A program made the position numbers and the translations under genes. Below, in pieces: positions 50,565 to 63,469 of a DNA stretch of 64,000 nt (position 1 is its first letter; each line of letters starts with the position of its first letter). The stretch is from Blastocystis sp. Blastoise. Lineage: Eukaryota > Sar > Bigyra > Opalinata > Blastocystidae. The stretch lies in assembly GCA_039096225.1 (NCBI GenBank), contig JBBPEB010000013.1, positions 2,099,989-2,163,988 of the forward strand, written 5' to 3'. The notes beneath the pieces were generated by a model, which saw only the letters and a list, made by a program, of their open reading frames with translations, had not been told where the DNA came from and searched no databases.

Positions 50565-52719
50565 ATGAATCGAAAAAGTCATTCTGTGCCTTCAACTCTG
50601 AAATCTCATTCATCCATTCCACTTCGTTCAATGTCTCCTTCTATATCTCCTTCTCCTTCTATTAATAATACAAATATTTCTCCTATTACAACTATACATA
50701 GATCTTCATCTACTATTCCTTCTTCTTCATCTCATTCATTTACAGATTCTTCTAATTATTCAACACAACCTTTATCATCTTCAACTATACCTATATCAAA
50801 TGCTTATACTCAATCATATTCTTCTATTCAAGAAAATAATATATGTTCTGATATATATATATATATATCTACATCAAAAAACGTATTCTATCCTTTCTAC
50901 ATATCTAACTACATAAAATGAAGAAGATACGTCAAGTTTCATAAGTAATAATGTTTCTATGAATAGTAATAATAATTCAAATAAATAATAATAATTCAAA
51001 TAAAGTTATATTAACTAATAAAATAGCTATAAACCATTATAATGATTCATAAAATGAATATATAAATAAGAATACATTAAGTCCTATGATTCTTCAAGAT
51101 AAAGAATTATTTAAAAAGAAGAATAGTATAAATAGAATACCTCAAAATAATCGATTTCATTCAAATAGTATATCTACAGTATATGATACTAATATACCAT
51201 TAACAGATATAACAGAATAATCTAAAATAAAACATTCATCATTACGTCTTCTTAGGCATTCTTCTTCTTCTTCTTCTTGTATTTATAATTTAACTTCTAC
51301 TATATAAGATAGTTTATCTACATATATATACATAATCAGTGTGAAACTACTCATTATAATACTCCTATTACTCTTCTTCCTTCTTCTAAATATATTTTAT
51401 ATAATATAGATATATATTCATCTAATCCTTCTATAGATACACATTATTCAAATAATGATAATAATGAAAATAATAATATTTCAGATAATAATAATAATAA
51501 TAATAATGAAGATAATAATCCTAATATTCAATCAAATGATATATTAGATCCTACAGAACATTCTTTTAATATATATATGCCATTATTTATATCAACAGAA
51601 GATCAGAATTATGCTATTAATAAATCTGCAAAGAATGGTAATAATATCTCATGTAGTGAGAAGAATCAATCCTTAATTCACATAAAAGAAGAACATAAGA
51701 TTATGAAAACTGACGTTAATAATATGATTTATAATACTAATAGTATTATGAATAATAATAATACTAATGAAAATAATATGGCATACAATAATAATATGGT
51801 ATTTATTTCTACTATTAATAATATTTCTTCTCCGAATAATACTGTTATTACTACTAATAATAATAATATAAATAATAATTATATAATTCCAAATAATAAT
51901 ATAAATAATAATTCTATTACTGTTACAAATAATAATAATAATATTGATATTCCTAATGCTACTACTATTACTATTTCTACTCTTCTTAATCCTATACATA
52001 CTACTATTAGTAATAGTCTTCCTCCTACATCATGTACTATCCATTCTTTATCTAATCTACACAATATACTCTTTCTCTATGACTTCAGAATCTCTTTCTT
52101 CTTATCATAATAATAGTTCTGATATGAATCATTTAACCAACTCTAATAGTATGCCTGTTCCTACATTCTCATCTAAATCAATTACTACTATACAACGACT
52201 GATCCTCCTATTACTGCTATTACAACAGCAACTACTATTATTACTACTTCTTCTACTATACCTTCTTATTATAAGACTAAAAGAAGTCATACTATATATT
52301 TATCTCCAATTCAATCATTACCGAATTCTCCATCACTATTATTAGTTACTACTACTATTATTACTATATCTTCGAATTCAAGGCTAACAATCAAAATTAA
52401 TTTTTATAATAATAATAATATAAATACTAATATGAATATAAATGATAATGAGGGTATTACTTATCCTATTTCTCCTTCATTTCTTTCTTCTACAGGTATT
52501 TTTATTTGTTGAAGAGCTACTAAATATTCTTCATTATCCAATTATATTATGTTTCATTCAGAAATAGGGAATAAATCTTATAATCATAATAATAATAATA
52601 TTTAAATAGATATTAATAAAGACATTAGTAATATTAATGATATTATTGATGTTAATACTACTGCTAATAATAATAATAATAATAATAATAAAAATATAAA
52701 GAATGATGAAAATGATTAA
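50565..52719 (+). pseudogene. decayed Asn/Ser/Thr-rich low-complexity gene
   Basis: From ATG 50565 the + strand reads a Ser/Pro/Thr-rich segment ('SMSPSISPSPSINNTNISP'), then Asn-rich and Thr/Ser-rich segments, to a TAA at 52717. The coding sense is obvious from the codon pattern across 2.1 kb. However, it is broken by several TAA codons (about 50,987, 51,050, 51,219 and 51,306), a TGA near 52,512, a TAA near 52,602, and frame changes near 51,330, 52,060 and 52,200. The longest open pieces are 50565-50921, 51577-52110 and 51944-52345 (another frame). Such Asn/Ser-rich proteins are typical of AT-rich protists, often regulators, but no domain is visible. Confidence 0.6.
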
Positions 52720-53379
52720 GATTTATTATTCAAACTATATTGAATTTTATAAAAAACAATATTAATGATATTATTATACAAATAGAATCATTTTTATTTG
52801 ATTAATATGATATTTAGTTATATAATAAAATAAAAATATATATTTGAATGAATTGATGATAATATTGGAATAGAATAATTATCAAATATAGTTATTGAAT
52901 AATATTAAATAATGTAAATTACTATAATACTAATATATTAGATAGATAAAATTGATGATAAACATATGATGATATATGAAATAGAAGTGGATTGTAAATT
53001 GTTATAATATATATAATAAAATTTCATTCAAACATTTTTATTAGATCCAGTTTTGGGTACCAAAATAACGAAAAAAAAAATAAAATCGATCTAATATATT
53101 CCCAAAATGTGTATGTAATTCAACCAGATCCAAAAATATATTTTGTTTTTCTAAAAAGAAAAAAAATATAAAAAATAAGTGAAATTGTTCTATTATTTTT
53201 CTTTTGAAATAAAGATTACTTTTTATAATATATATTCTGAATGAATAATTAATATAATTATTTAATTTTTTACTAATTATTAAAGAAAGTGTTTGCCACC
53301 TGTATAGTTGTAATAACGTATTTTTATTTGATACTCAAAGACTTAATTATAATTATATTTTTATTTATTTATATTTATA
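52720..53379. other. AT-rich spacer
   Basis: No gene recognised. The GGTACCAAAATAACG patch near 53,056 is isolated. Confidence 0.4.
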
Positions 53380-56300
53380 GTTTATTGGCAATACCTGACG
53401 TTATTAGACTATGATCTAGTTGTGATGAAACAGGAAGAAATATGTTTGACAAAGTATTGTAAATGTTGATAATTATTATTATTTATATATAGGTTAATCA
53501 TAATTGGAGTGATTCAGAACAATCTCACAAGCTATACAAACAGTTCTAAATCAAAATAAATTCAAAAAAATTCAAAAAACTGAGAAAATGGGAGATCATT
53601 TCTTTTTGTATATAATTAATATTTTATAGTATTTATTTATTTTAGTTTAGAATATCGAAATTAATACTTTGATGTCATTCTGGTGTCTTGAATGTTCTAA
53701 ATTATAAAACAAACAAAATCTTCAAAAATTCTTATAGGTAAATATTTATATACATATATATATTTATTTTATTTTGTTTTTTTTATTTAATTCATATGTT
53801 TATTATATTAATTTAATTATACTAGATATAAATATATTGAAAATAGTTGTTTTACATTATATCTACTTTTAATTTGGTAATTCAATATTTTATTATATAT
53901 GTATAAAATTTATTTATTATTTCAATACTTTTTTTATATATATATTTTGTTATTGTATTTTTAATCTTATTTATTGCCTATATAGGAAATTTTAATTAGA
54001 AAATAATGTTTAAAACAATTTTAATTGAATATTATGGTATATTGAAATATTTTTATTATTATTAAGAAGAATTCATATATATATATATATATATTGTTTT
54101 TATTTAATATATATGAATATATTTAGATTTATTTATATTTAGGTTCAGATCGTATTATTATATATATAAAGAATAACAGAGAAGTATAAAAGAGAGATTA
54201 GTAGTCTTGTAACTTGAATTATTATAGTATATATATATTTAGTTATTTATATTATTTGCTAAATTTATTTATATTATTTGTTATTTATTTATTTGTATTA
54301 TTTGTTATTCATTTATATTCTACAGTCATATAAAAAGACTAGTAAACAGGAATACTTATTATGTGACTCACTCTATAGATTACTAGAGGTATCTATAAGA
54401 AAATAGTTTATATATATATATATTAGTAATTTTTATTTATATTATATTTTTTATTTATTTGTTATTAATTTATTTATTATTAATTTATTTATATTATTAG
54501 TAATGCGATTATAGTTAGTATCTATATATTCTCCATATATAATTGTTATTATTCTATATAAATCTTTATATATATATAAATGCTACTAATACTATATTCT
54601 AGATCCATTTTCATTTCGTTCACTCCTCCTCTTCACCATCTTTGTATAGTTATATATATTTTTTATGTCTCTCCAGAATATGTAGTGTTTTCAACATATA
54701 TATGTATATGTATATTATATTATTATAATTATTATTTTTTTTTTCTTTTTTAACTGATATCATTTGTATATATAGGAATAGAATATAATTCTATATCTTG
54801 TTATATTTTTCAATTTACTCAAGAATGAATACTTTAACATATTTATTATATATAAGCGTAAACCATTCAGATTTCCATGGGAATTAAGTCTACTGACCTT
54901 TTATGTCTCATGAAAAATAATATATTGTGTTGATTTACTATTATTACTTTTTTCTATGTAAATACAGAAGGATTAGAAAAACAATGACAAGTTTATAATT
55001 ATAAGTATATAAACATATTATGATTATAATTATTGATATAATTATCTTTTACTTCAATCTATTTTATTATTACTTTTTTTCTATTCGTTGTGTATCTATT
55101 TATATATATATATAGGTATCGATTTCTATTCTAGACATCTCCCTCTCTTCCTCTCTAATAAACTCTATATATTCCTGTTATTCACCTTGTCATGTTGATT
55201 CTATATTAGTTTCATTGCACAAGATTCATCTGTGTTCCAGAACATACTTAAAACTGTAGAATCTTTCAGTGATAATAATCAATATTTTTTTATAAATATA
55301 TATTATTGAAAGAAGTCCAGATCATATTGAAAAAGTATATTTATATATATATATATAATTATAATACTATATATATATATATAATATAGAACAGTAATTA
55401 ATTAATTACCTATTTTTATACACACGAAAATATCTGTGTTTCTTTTTGTTCTACAGATATATTATATATCCGATGATTTTATACAATAGAAATATCTTTA
55501 TGGATATACTAATGTTATTAATTATAAATTGTATATACATATATATATATATAGTTCCTATTAGTTAATAAATTTGTCTTCATTTAATTATCGACTTGCT
55601 TATTTACTGTTTCTAAAGAATTCTTTCTTTCTAAGGTGACTCCTATGAATATAACATTATGAAATACTATTATTAATTATATTCTAGGTAACTTCTATAT
55701 TATTAAGTATATATATTTATTGTTTTTATTCAGTATTATTTATCTATTATATATATAGATCTGATTCTTCTATAATGAAGATATTGACTACTATAAAATG
55801 GTTTCCTAATAATTTTAATAAATTATATATACCTAATAGAATTATATAATCTTATGGATATCTCTATGAAAACATTATTATATGAACTATATCATCCTTT
55901 TCGATATATTAATGTTTTATTATCAATATATATTTGATTTATTAGGAATTAATTAAATTATACATAGAATAGTTATTTAAGAATATGTTATAATGTAGAT
56001 GATAAATTTAAGAAGATAAAAAAAAATAATAATAAAGAAAATATTGATTGATATATACAACTATATAATTTATTATTATGTTATTTAAATAAAGAATAAA
56101 ATAGTTTTTAATTTCTTCAAATTCAAAAGGTTTCCTTTCCTTTTTCTATGAGAATGAAGGAAAAAAAGATTATCTATATCTGTGTGCTGAATAATTCTTA
56201 TAGAACTTAAAGAAGTATATATAAGTTATTATTGTTATTATTTTATGTTTATTATATTATATATATATTCTAGAATCCATTTATTTACATGTATTTTACT

Positions 56301-57000
56301 CCTCCTTCTCTTTCTCCTATATCACAATCAAAATCTACTATAACTACATTATTCTATGATTTAAATGAAAATATTTATATGAATAAGTGTTGGTTAGCTT
56401 CTTCTAATTATTCTATTATTACTAAAAAAACAAGTATATATATATATATATATATATATTGTATTATATATAATTATTTTCTGATCTTATTCAATCATTA
56501 TAATTAGCAACTCAATTTTCTTAAGAAATATTATTAAAATAATTAATACGTATTAATTTACTGTATAAAAAAAGAATTACTCTTAAGATTTATTGAAATC
56601 AATTAAAAATATATGTGTAACTATATATGAACAATTATTTACTATTAAGAATGAATCTACTAAACCTACTCTTCTTCCTCTAGAACTAATTTCAGATATA
56701 TAAATATTGGGTCCATTAATCTTTCTAAAATGAATAAATTTATTATTATAACTAAACAATAAATACTGGATTCTATTAAAGAACTATTAAATAATATAAA
56801 ATGAATTAAAACTAATATAAAATTTAGAAGAATATATTCTGGTTTCATATCTCCTTTAGAAACTAATTATTTATTTATATATAAAATTTTTATTATTATC
56901 TAACTATATTGAACAATTAAAAGTATTGAAAAGTCGAAATAATATTGGAAATAAGATTATAGACAAGTATATATATATTTATATTATTATTAGAATTATA
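53380..57000 (+). pseudogene. scattered decayed exons, unrecognised gene(s)
   Basis: Protein-like pieces occur in the + direction at about 53,390-53,550 ('SSCDETGRNMFDKVL', preceded by TGA, then GTAAAT...ATATAG and 'VNHNWSDSEQSHKLYKQF', stop). Another is 56,289-56,435 ('MYFTPPSLSPISQSKSTITT', 'FYDLNENIYMNKCWLASS', then GTATAT). A third is 56,493-56,880. The last reads a helix-rich sequence with TAA codons at Gln-like places ('DLIQSL', stop, 'LATQFS', stop, 'EILLK', stop) and later shifts frame ('YEQLFTIKNESTKPTLLPLE'). Between them lie long AT runs. It may be one large multi-exon gene or several. No domain was recognised. Confidence 0.4.
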
Positions 57001-60000
57001 TATATATATATTATATTGTTATTGATGTATATATTTAGATATTAATACATACAAAGATAAATAGAATGATACTATTTCTTTCTTTGATCTTTTGGTTATT
57101 CTCTTTGTATGTTGTTAACTTTAGTTCTTTCGAATTCGAAGAGTATTATTTTGAATGTTTTTGTTTAATTATATCTTCTATTATATATTATTATTATATA
57201 TATTATATCTATAAACTTATTTTTTTATAGTCTAAGTATTTTATTAAATTATTCACTGAATTATACTATAATAGATAAGAATGAATTTAATGATAAAAAT
57301 AAATAATAATGATATAATCAATAGGAGTAATAAACATACATTTCTAAAGGAAAAATAGTCTATGTTATATATATATTATTTAATAATTGTTTTACATCTT
57401 TACAACATATATATAATTACTATTCCATGTTATTACTCTTTTTATTATCTACTAAACAATATATTCCTTATAATATTATTTTATTTAATTTATTTATCTC
57501 TTCTTGTATTATATCTTTATAACAGTATAAATTATTTTATTATTAACGTTTCTACCTAAATAGCTAAGAGTCTTCCTTATATACAACTTTGTTAATAATA
57601 TTTTTTTTTAACTTTTATTTCTATTAATACTCTTTAAATTGATTCATTTAAAACTTAATTCTTTACACATTCATTTCTATGAGTATGTAAAAATAAGAAG
57701 AGCCAATAATTATAAATAAAAAATATTTTTAAAGAATTAGTAAATCAGTTTGTGAAAGTATATCAGATTAAATATTTTCTTATTTTAAATGATATAATTA
57801 TTGTAATAAAATACTATATAATCATTATAGTATCTCGATTAAACTCAATATAGTTTTTATTTCATTTATTATTGGTTGTTATTCTTTCAATAACCTAATA
57901 TCACTTGTCATAACATAAATATAAATATCATAATTATTATATTATGAATGTACAGTGATATTTGAACTATGCTGACTTTTTTAGTATTCAATCATTCAAG
58001 AGAAAAAAAAGGAGAAATCATCATAGGATAGATTTTTCAGAGTTTTCGTATATATAAAAAATTTATACATATTTTAGGGTTAGGGGTTGGATTATTATTT
58101 GACATAAAAGTTTTTCACATAAATCTTTTTATTTATTTTTTTTATGATTGTTTTTTTTTTGATTTCTAATGGTATTTATGGTTATTAATAAATATATTTT
58201 ATTTTATAGTTATCATTTATGACTCAAATAAATAAGAGATGAATACAATTTTTTTTCTTGGATGAAGATATATTCTTATTTCTCTATTTATCTACTCTCT
58301 ACAGTTATAACTTTGTTTTTGGTGTTCTACTGATCAGGAATGACTTACTTTGAAATGTATGCTTTAAATATTTTTATATAATAGTTATAGTTGGCTTTTT
58401 TTAGCTGGTGGTCCTTGAAGTGTAATCATTAATTGATGTGTGCGTTTAATATTTATTATTTATAATTATTTTTTTTATCATTTTCATTTTAAACTATATA
58501 TAGTTTTTTAAAATGATCTTAAAATTGAAGATAAAGTGATATTTGATGTGCTTATATAAGGTATATAATTTATTATTATTCAATTATCAATATTTTTATA
58601 ATTACATTTCTATAGTCTTTAAAAATGGTCAAAAAACGACACTCTGCATGAATACTAAACATATAAAAAATCTATGTTAGTTTATTAATTATTTATGTAT
58701 TATTTTTGTTAGTTTATTATTTTTCTGTTTATAATACTATTCAATGAAAATGAGTTGTTTTGGGATTAAAAAGGATATTAATTAAATATGAAATGACTTA
58801 TTAAACCCTTTTATATATCATTAATACCCATATTATGTTAATTAAATAATATATATGTTTTATTTCTCGTGAATTTTTATTTGCTTAGGGTTAGAACCAA
58901 ATAAATTTCTGAAATTGCTTCTTAAAAAAATATTGGGTCTGATAGTGGTGTCATATACGTTATTTGGTGTTGACTTTAGAGTCAGAATGTGATTTTTTAT
59001 TTCTATTTAGTGCTTTTCTAGAGGATGACAGTAATCAGGCTAAGGGTTATTTAAAAAAGAAAAACAAAAAAATATCTATTTGTGAAAATGTTCTATATGT
59101 CAAAGAATCTATATAAAGTAAAATAATTAAAAAATTATTATTAATGTTGTATAGTGATCACTTATAAGGAAATAAAAACAAACTAATTTTTCTTTTAAAT
59201 TATGAATAGTAAATAAATAATTCTATGAAATATTTAGAATTGTAAAAGAAATTTAAATAAAAATAATTAAAAATTTTAATTTGCTATTTTTTAAATATAA
59301 ATAAAATTAATATATGAAAAAAATAAAATTTTTTAAAAGAAAACATTTTTGTAATTCTTGTTTTGGAATAGATTTTAGTGTCATAAATTGTTTTTCAATT
59401 ATATATTTTATATATATTATTAATGATAATCCAAAATTAGTAATATTAAAGAATTATTTATCATATATAGATAATCAAAACCATTCTTTTAAAATTTTTA
59501 TTATATAAATAAATATTAATAAAAAAAATAATATTTATTTTTATAGATATATATTATTATAATTTTTATTTTGTATAGTTTTAAAATAGATTATTTTTAA
59601 TTAGAAATATATATATAATATTAAAAGAAATTATTCTTAGAGTGATAAATTTATTTTATTAATAAAATATTTTAACTAATTCTTAAAATATATAAAACAT
59701 TATAGTGTTATATCTTTAAATAGAAATTTATATTAAATGATGATACAAAGAAAATACATATGTGTTGATATAGAATTATAATAGATTCGAATATTATATT
59801 TTAATTTATTTTATTATTATAAAAAATATATAAATTGTTTTATAAAATATTTTTTATATATTTTAATGTCAATGATTCATTTTTATTAAATGAATTTATA
59901 TTTATATTTATAAATATAATTATTTAATTAATATAGTATTTATTATAAACTTAATGATTTTAATGATATTGAAGTATTAATAAATAAAAGATAAGAATTA

Positions 60001-61609
60001 TGTATTAAATTATTTATTTATATAATGAATAAAATATTTTAAAAATCATATTCACATTCATTTATTTATAAATTATTTTTTATATTTTATTTATTCATTC
60101 GATATTCTATTAATAATATGGAATTCAAAATATATTTGATAATAAATTATTCTTTGAATAAGGTATTTGATTTTTATTAAGATTAAATGAATTTTTTATA
60201 ATTTTTATGTAGTTTAATTATTTAATTATTTATTTAATTTATAAAAATGGATTGAATTATGAATAAGTTATATTAATATAATAGAATTCATTTAAATGTG
60301 ATACTAGAAATTTTTTAAAATATAAATTACATTTATATATATATATTGAATAAATATATTAATAAAATATAAATGAAATAGTTTTTTGAATATATAATAT
60401 AAATATATATTTATTAAAAATGATTATTTCCAAATTAATTTATGATAATTTTTTTTATTATAATAGTTATTTTACATTTAATATGATGAATTGTATTTAA
60501 TAATAATAATTGTTTTATAATAAATAATATAATAAATAATACTATTAAATTAATATAGAAAATATATACAAACAAATATATTTATTAATTAAAAAAAATT
60601 TATTAATAAATATATATGTAATTTTAAAATAAAAATGATTATTGATTTATGATTGATATTTAAATTAAAAAATTAAAATAATGAAGATGATTTAAAAATA
60701 TAATTTTTATTAAATATTAATATAAAATTCTATTTAAATAATTGAATAATAAATTAAAATAATATTTTATATGAATTAATCAATTGATGAAATAAAATTG
60801 CATTGAAATTGTTTAGTATTAGAAATATTTTTATAAATAATATTACTTTTTATTTATACATATATATAATAATGAATGAAGATAATCATATATATATGAA
60901 TTCATTATAAATGTAAATATATCTATTTGAATAATAGAAAAGATATTATTAAAATTTATAGTTTGTTATATATATATAAAATTATTTATAATATATATTA
61001 AGAAATTATATTAGTTTTTAAAATATATATATAAATTAGAAAAAAGAATTAAAATGATATATTATATATTTATTTCTGATTGTATGGAAATATATTATTT
61101 ATAATGAATAATTCAATTAGTAATGAATACTTTATAAAATATTTATGATATGCATTAGAATTATGTTAATTAACGTTTATACGATAAAATAATAATGAAT
61201 ATATGTATATATATACATATAATTACAAATAATTATAAAAAATTAATTTTTTTGTAATAAATACTATGTTTTTTAGAATTGATATGCTTGGTATTTTTAT
61301 ATGAGAAAGAATAGAGTCACATGACAATTAATGAATGATATAGAATTTATGAATAATTTGATTTATTACTATAATATTTATAAATAATTTTGATTATTAA
61401 TAGAAGAAGCTTATATAAAAATATAAAACAAAATTAGGTAGAATAAATAGTAGCTAAGAGTCTAATATTCTTAATAAGTGTAATGTTTTGTTCTAGTATA
61501 GGTGTATGTAAATCATATAGATAATAATGAGTACCTATGAGTATATAGGAGACTTGATAAGTTATTAATAACAAAAAAATTAATAAGTAATCATTTTTAT
61601 ATATAATGA
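57001..61609. other. gene-free, extremely AT-rich subtelomeric DNA
   Basis: No gene is supported. The open stretches 57362-57559 and 59314-59508 (+) are short. The first encodes only hydrophobic low-complexity sequence. The second (64 codons, with 'KRKHFCNSCFGIDFSVINCF') is slightly more protein-like but isolated. From about 59,160 to 61,260 the DNA is nearly pure A/T. Confidence 0.5.
58074..58090 (+). repeat. interstitial telomere-like repeat
   Basis: TTAGGGTTAGGGGTTGG, about 2.5 degenerate telomere units, 4.5 kb inside the terminal array and in the same orientation. A further TTAGGGTTAG lies near 58,887. Confidence 0.6.
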
Positions 61610-62546
61610 AGTATTTATGAAATTTATGACTTTTTGAGTGTAATTTGATGAATAATCGTGATTATGTTCTAAACTTGATTATATATATATAAAATGATAT
61701 ATTTATGATTATTGAAGAGTTCTAGAGTAAAATTGAATAAATTCCCGTGATTATTTTTGAAAGTTGATGATTTTAAATATAATGAAATATTTATGATTAT
61801 TTATGTTATCCAAAGTAAAATTTGGTAGATAATCGTGATTATTTTTGAAAGTAAGATCTATTATAAAAAAATGATAGAGTTATGTATATATATGATGTAT
61901 AGAGTGTTATATGGGATATTTCATTAATTATTTAGAAAATTATTACATTTTTATACAAAACCATAGACTTATGTATATTATAAGTCATATAGGTTTTCTT
62001 TAACATATTTAAGTGGTATTTTATGAGAGTCGAGTATTTTATGGATCATGATAATATTATGATTATTTATGACTTATAGAGTCTTATTTGATAAATTTCA
62101 ATGATTATTTTTGAAAATTGATAATCTGTACATAAGATGATATATTTATGATTATTTATGACTTCTAGAGTATAATTTAATATATTCCCGTGATTATTTT
62201 TGAAAGTAAGATATTTTCATGGATAACAAAATACTGATTAATATATATGAGGTATAGAGTGCTATGTAAGATATCTTAATGTCTCTTTTAAAAACTAAGA
62301 TATATTTGACTCAAACAGTTAGGGTTATATGTATATATGACTTATAGGTGTTTTGTGACATAATATGTGACTGTTCATGAAAGTTGAGAATTTTATATAT
62401 AATGACACATTTATGATTATTTATGACTTATAAAGTGTTATTTGATAAATTCCCATGATTATTTTTGAAAATTGATAATCTGTACATATAATGTATATTT
62501 ATGATTATTTATGACTTCTAGAGTATAATTTGATAAATTCCCGTGA
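61610..62546 (+). repeat. degenerate ~85-90-bp subtelomeric tandem repeats
   Basis: Recurring blocks combine 'TATTTATGATTATTTATGAC', 'TAGAGTATAATTTGATAAAT', 'TCCCGTGATTATTTTTGAAA' and 'GTTGATAATTT'. TTCCCGTGATTA is found near 61,741, 62,187 and 62,538. Copies diverge noticeably and are interrupted, so the array is old. It abuts the telomere. Confidence 0.7.
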
Positions 62547-63428
62547 TTAGGGTTAGGGTTAGGGTTAGGTTAGGGTTTTAGGTTTAGGGTTAGGGTTAGG
62601 GTTAGGGTTAGGGTTAGGGTTAGGGTTAGGGTTAGGGTTAGGTTAGGGTTAGGGTTAGGGTTAGGGTTAGGGTTAGGGTTAGGGTTAGGGTTAGGGTTAG
62701 GGTTAGGGTTAGGGTTAGGGTTAGGGTTAGGGTTAGGGTTAGGGTTAGGGTTAGGGTTAGGGTTAGGTTAGGGTTAGGGTTAGGGTTAGGGTTAGGGTTA
62801 GGGTTAGGGTTAGGGTTAGGGTTAGGGTTAGGGTTAGGGTTAGGGTTAGGGTTAGGGTTAGGGTTAGGGTTAGGGTTAGGGTTAGGGTTAGGGTTAGGGT
62901 TAGGGTTAGGGTTAGGGTTAGGGTTAGGGTTAGGGTTAGGGTTAGGGTTAGGGTTAGGGTTAGGGTTAGGGTTAGGGTTAGGGTTAGGTTAGGTTAGGGT
63001 TAGGGTTAGGGTTAGGGTTAGGGTTAGGTTAGGTTAGGGTTAGGGTTAGGGTTAGGGGTAGGGTTAGGGTTAGGGTTAGGGTTAGGGTTAGGGTTAGGGT
63101 TAGGGTTAGGGTTAGGGTTAGGGTTAGGGTTAGGGTTAGGGTTAGGTTAGGGTTAGGGTTAGGGTTAGGGTTAGGGTTAGGGTTAGGGTTAGGGTTAGGG
63201 TTAGGGTTAGGGTTAGGGTTAGGGTTAGGGTTAGGGTTAGGGTTAGGGTTAGGGTTAGGGTTAGGGTTAGGGTTAGGGTTAGGGTTAGGGTTAGGGTTAG
63301 GGTTAGGGTTAGGGTTAGGGTTAGGGTTAGGGTTGGGGTTGGGGTTAGGGTTAGGGTTAGGGTTAGGGTTAGGGTTAGGGTTAGGGTTAGGGTTAGGGTT
63401 AGGGTTAGGGTTAGGGTTAGGGTTAGGG

Positions 63429-63469
<41 letters not shown>

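Noticed and set aside
51673-51999. Minus-strand Ile/Asn/Ser-rich frame
   Set aside because: Antisense of the AAT/ATT-rich relic and low complexity. The + strand carries the protein-like reading.
57362-57559. 65-codon hydrophobic frame that could be a small membrane protein
   Set aside because: Composition follows directly from TAT/TTA-rich DNA. No conserved context or promoter box.
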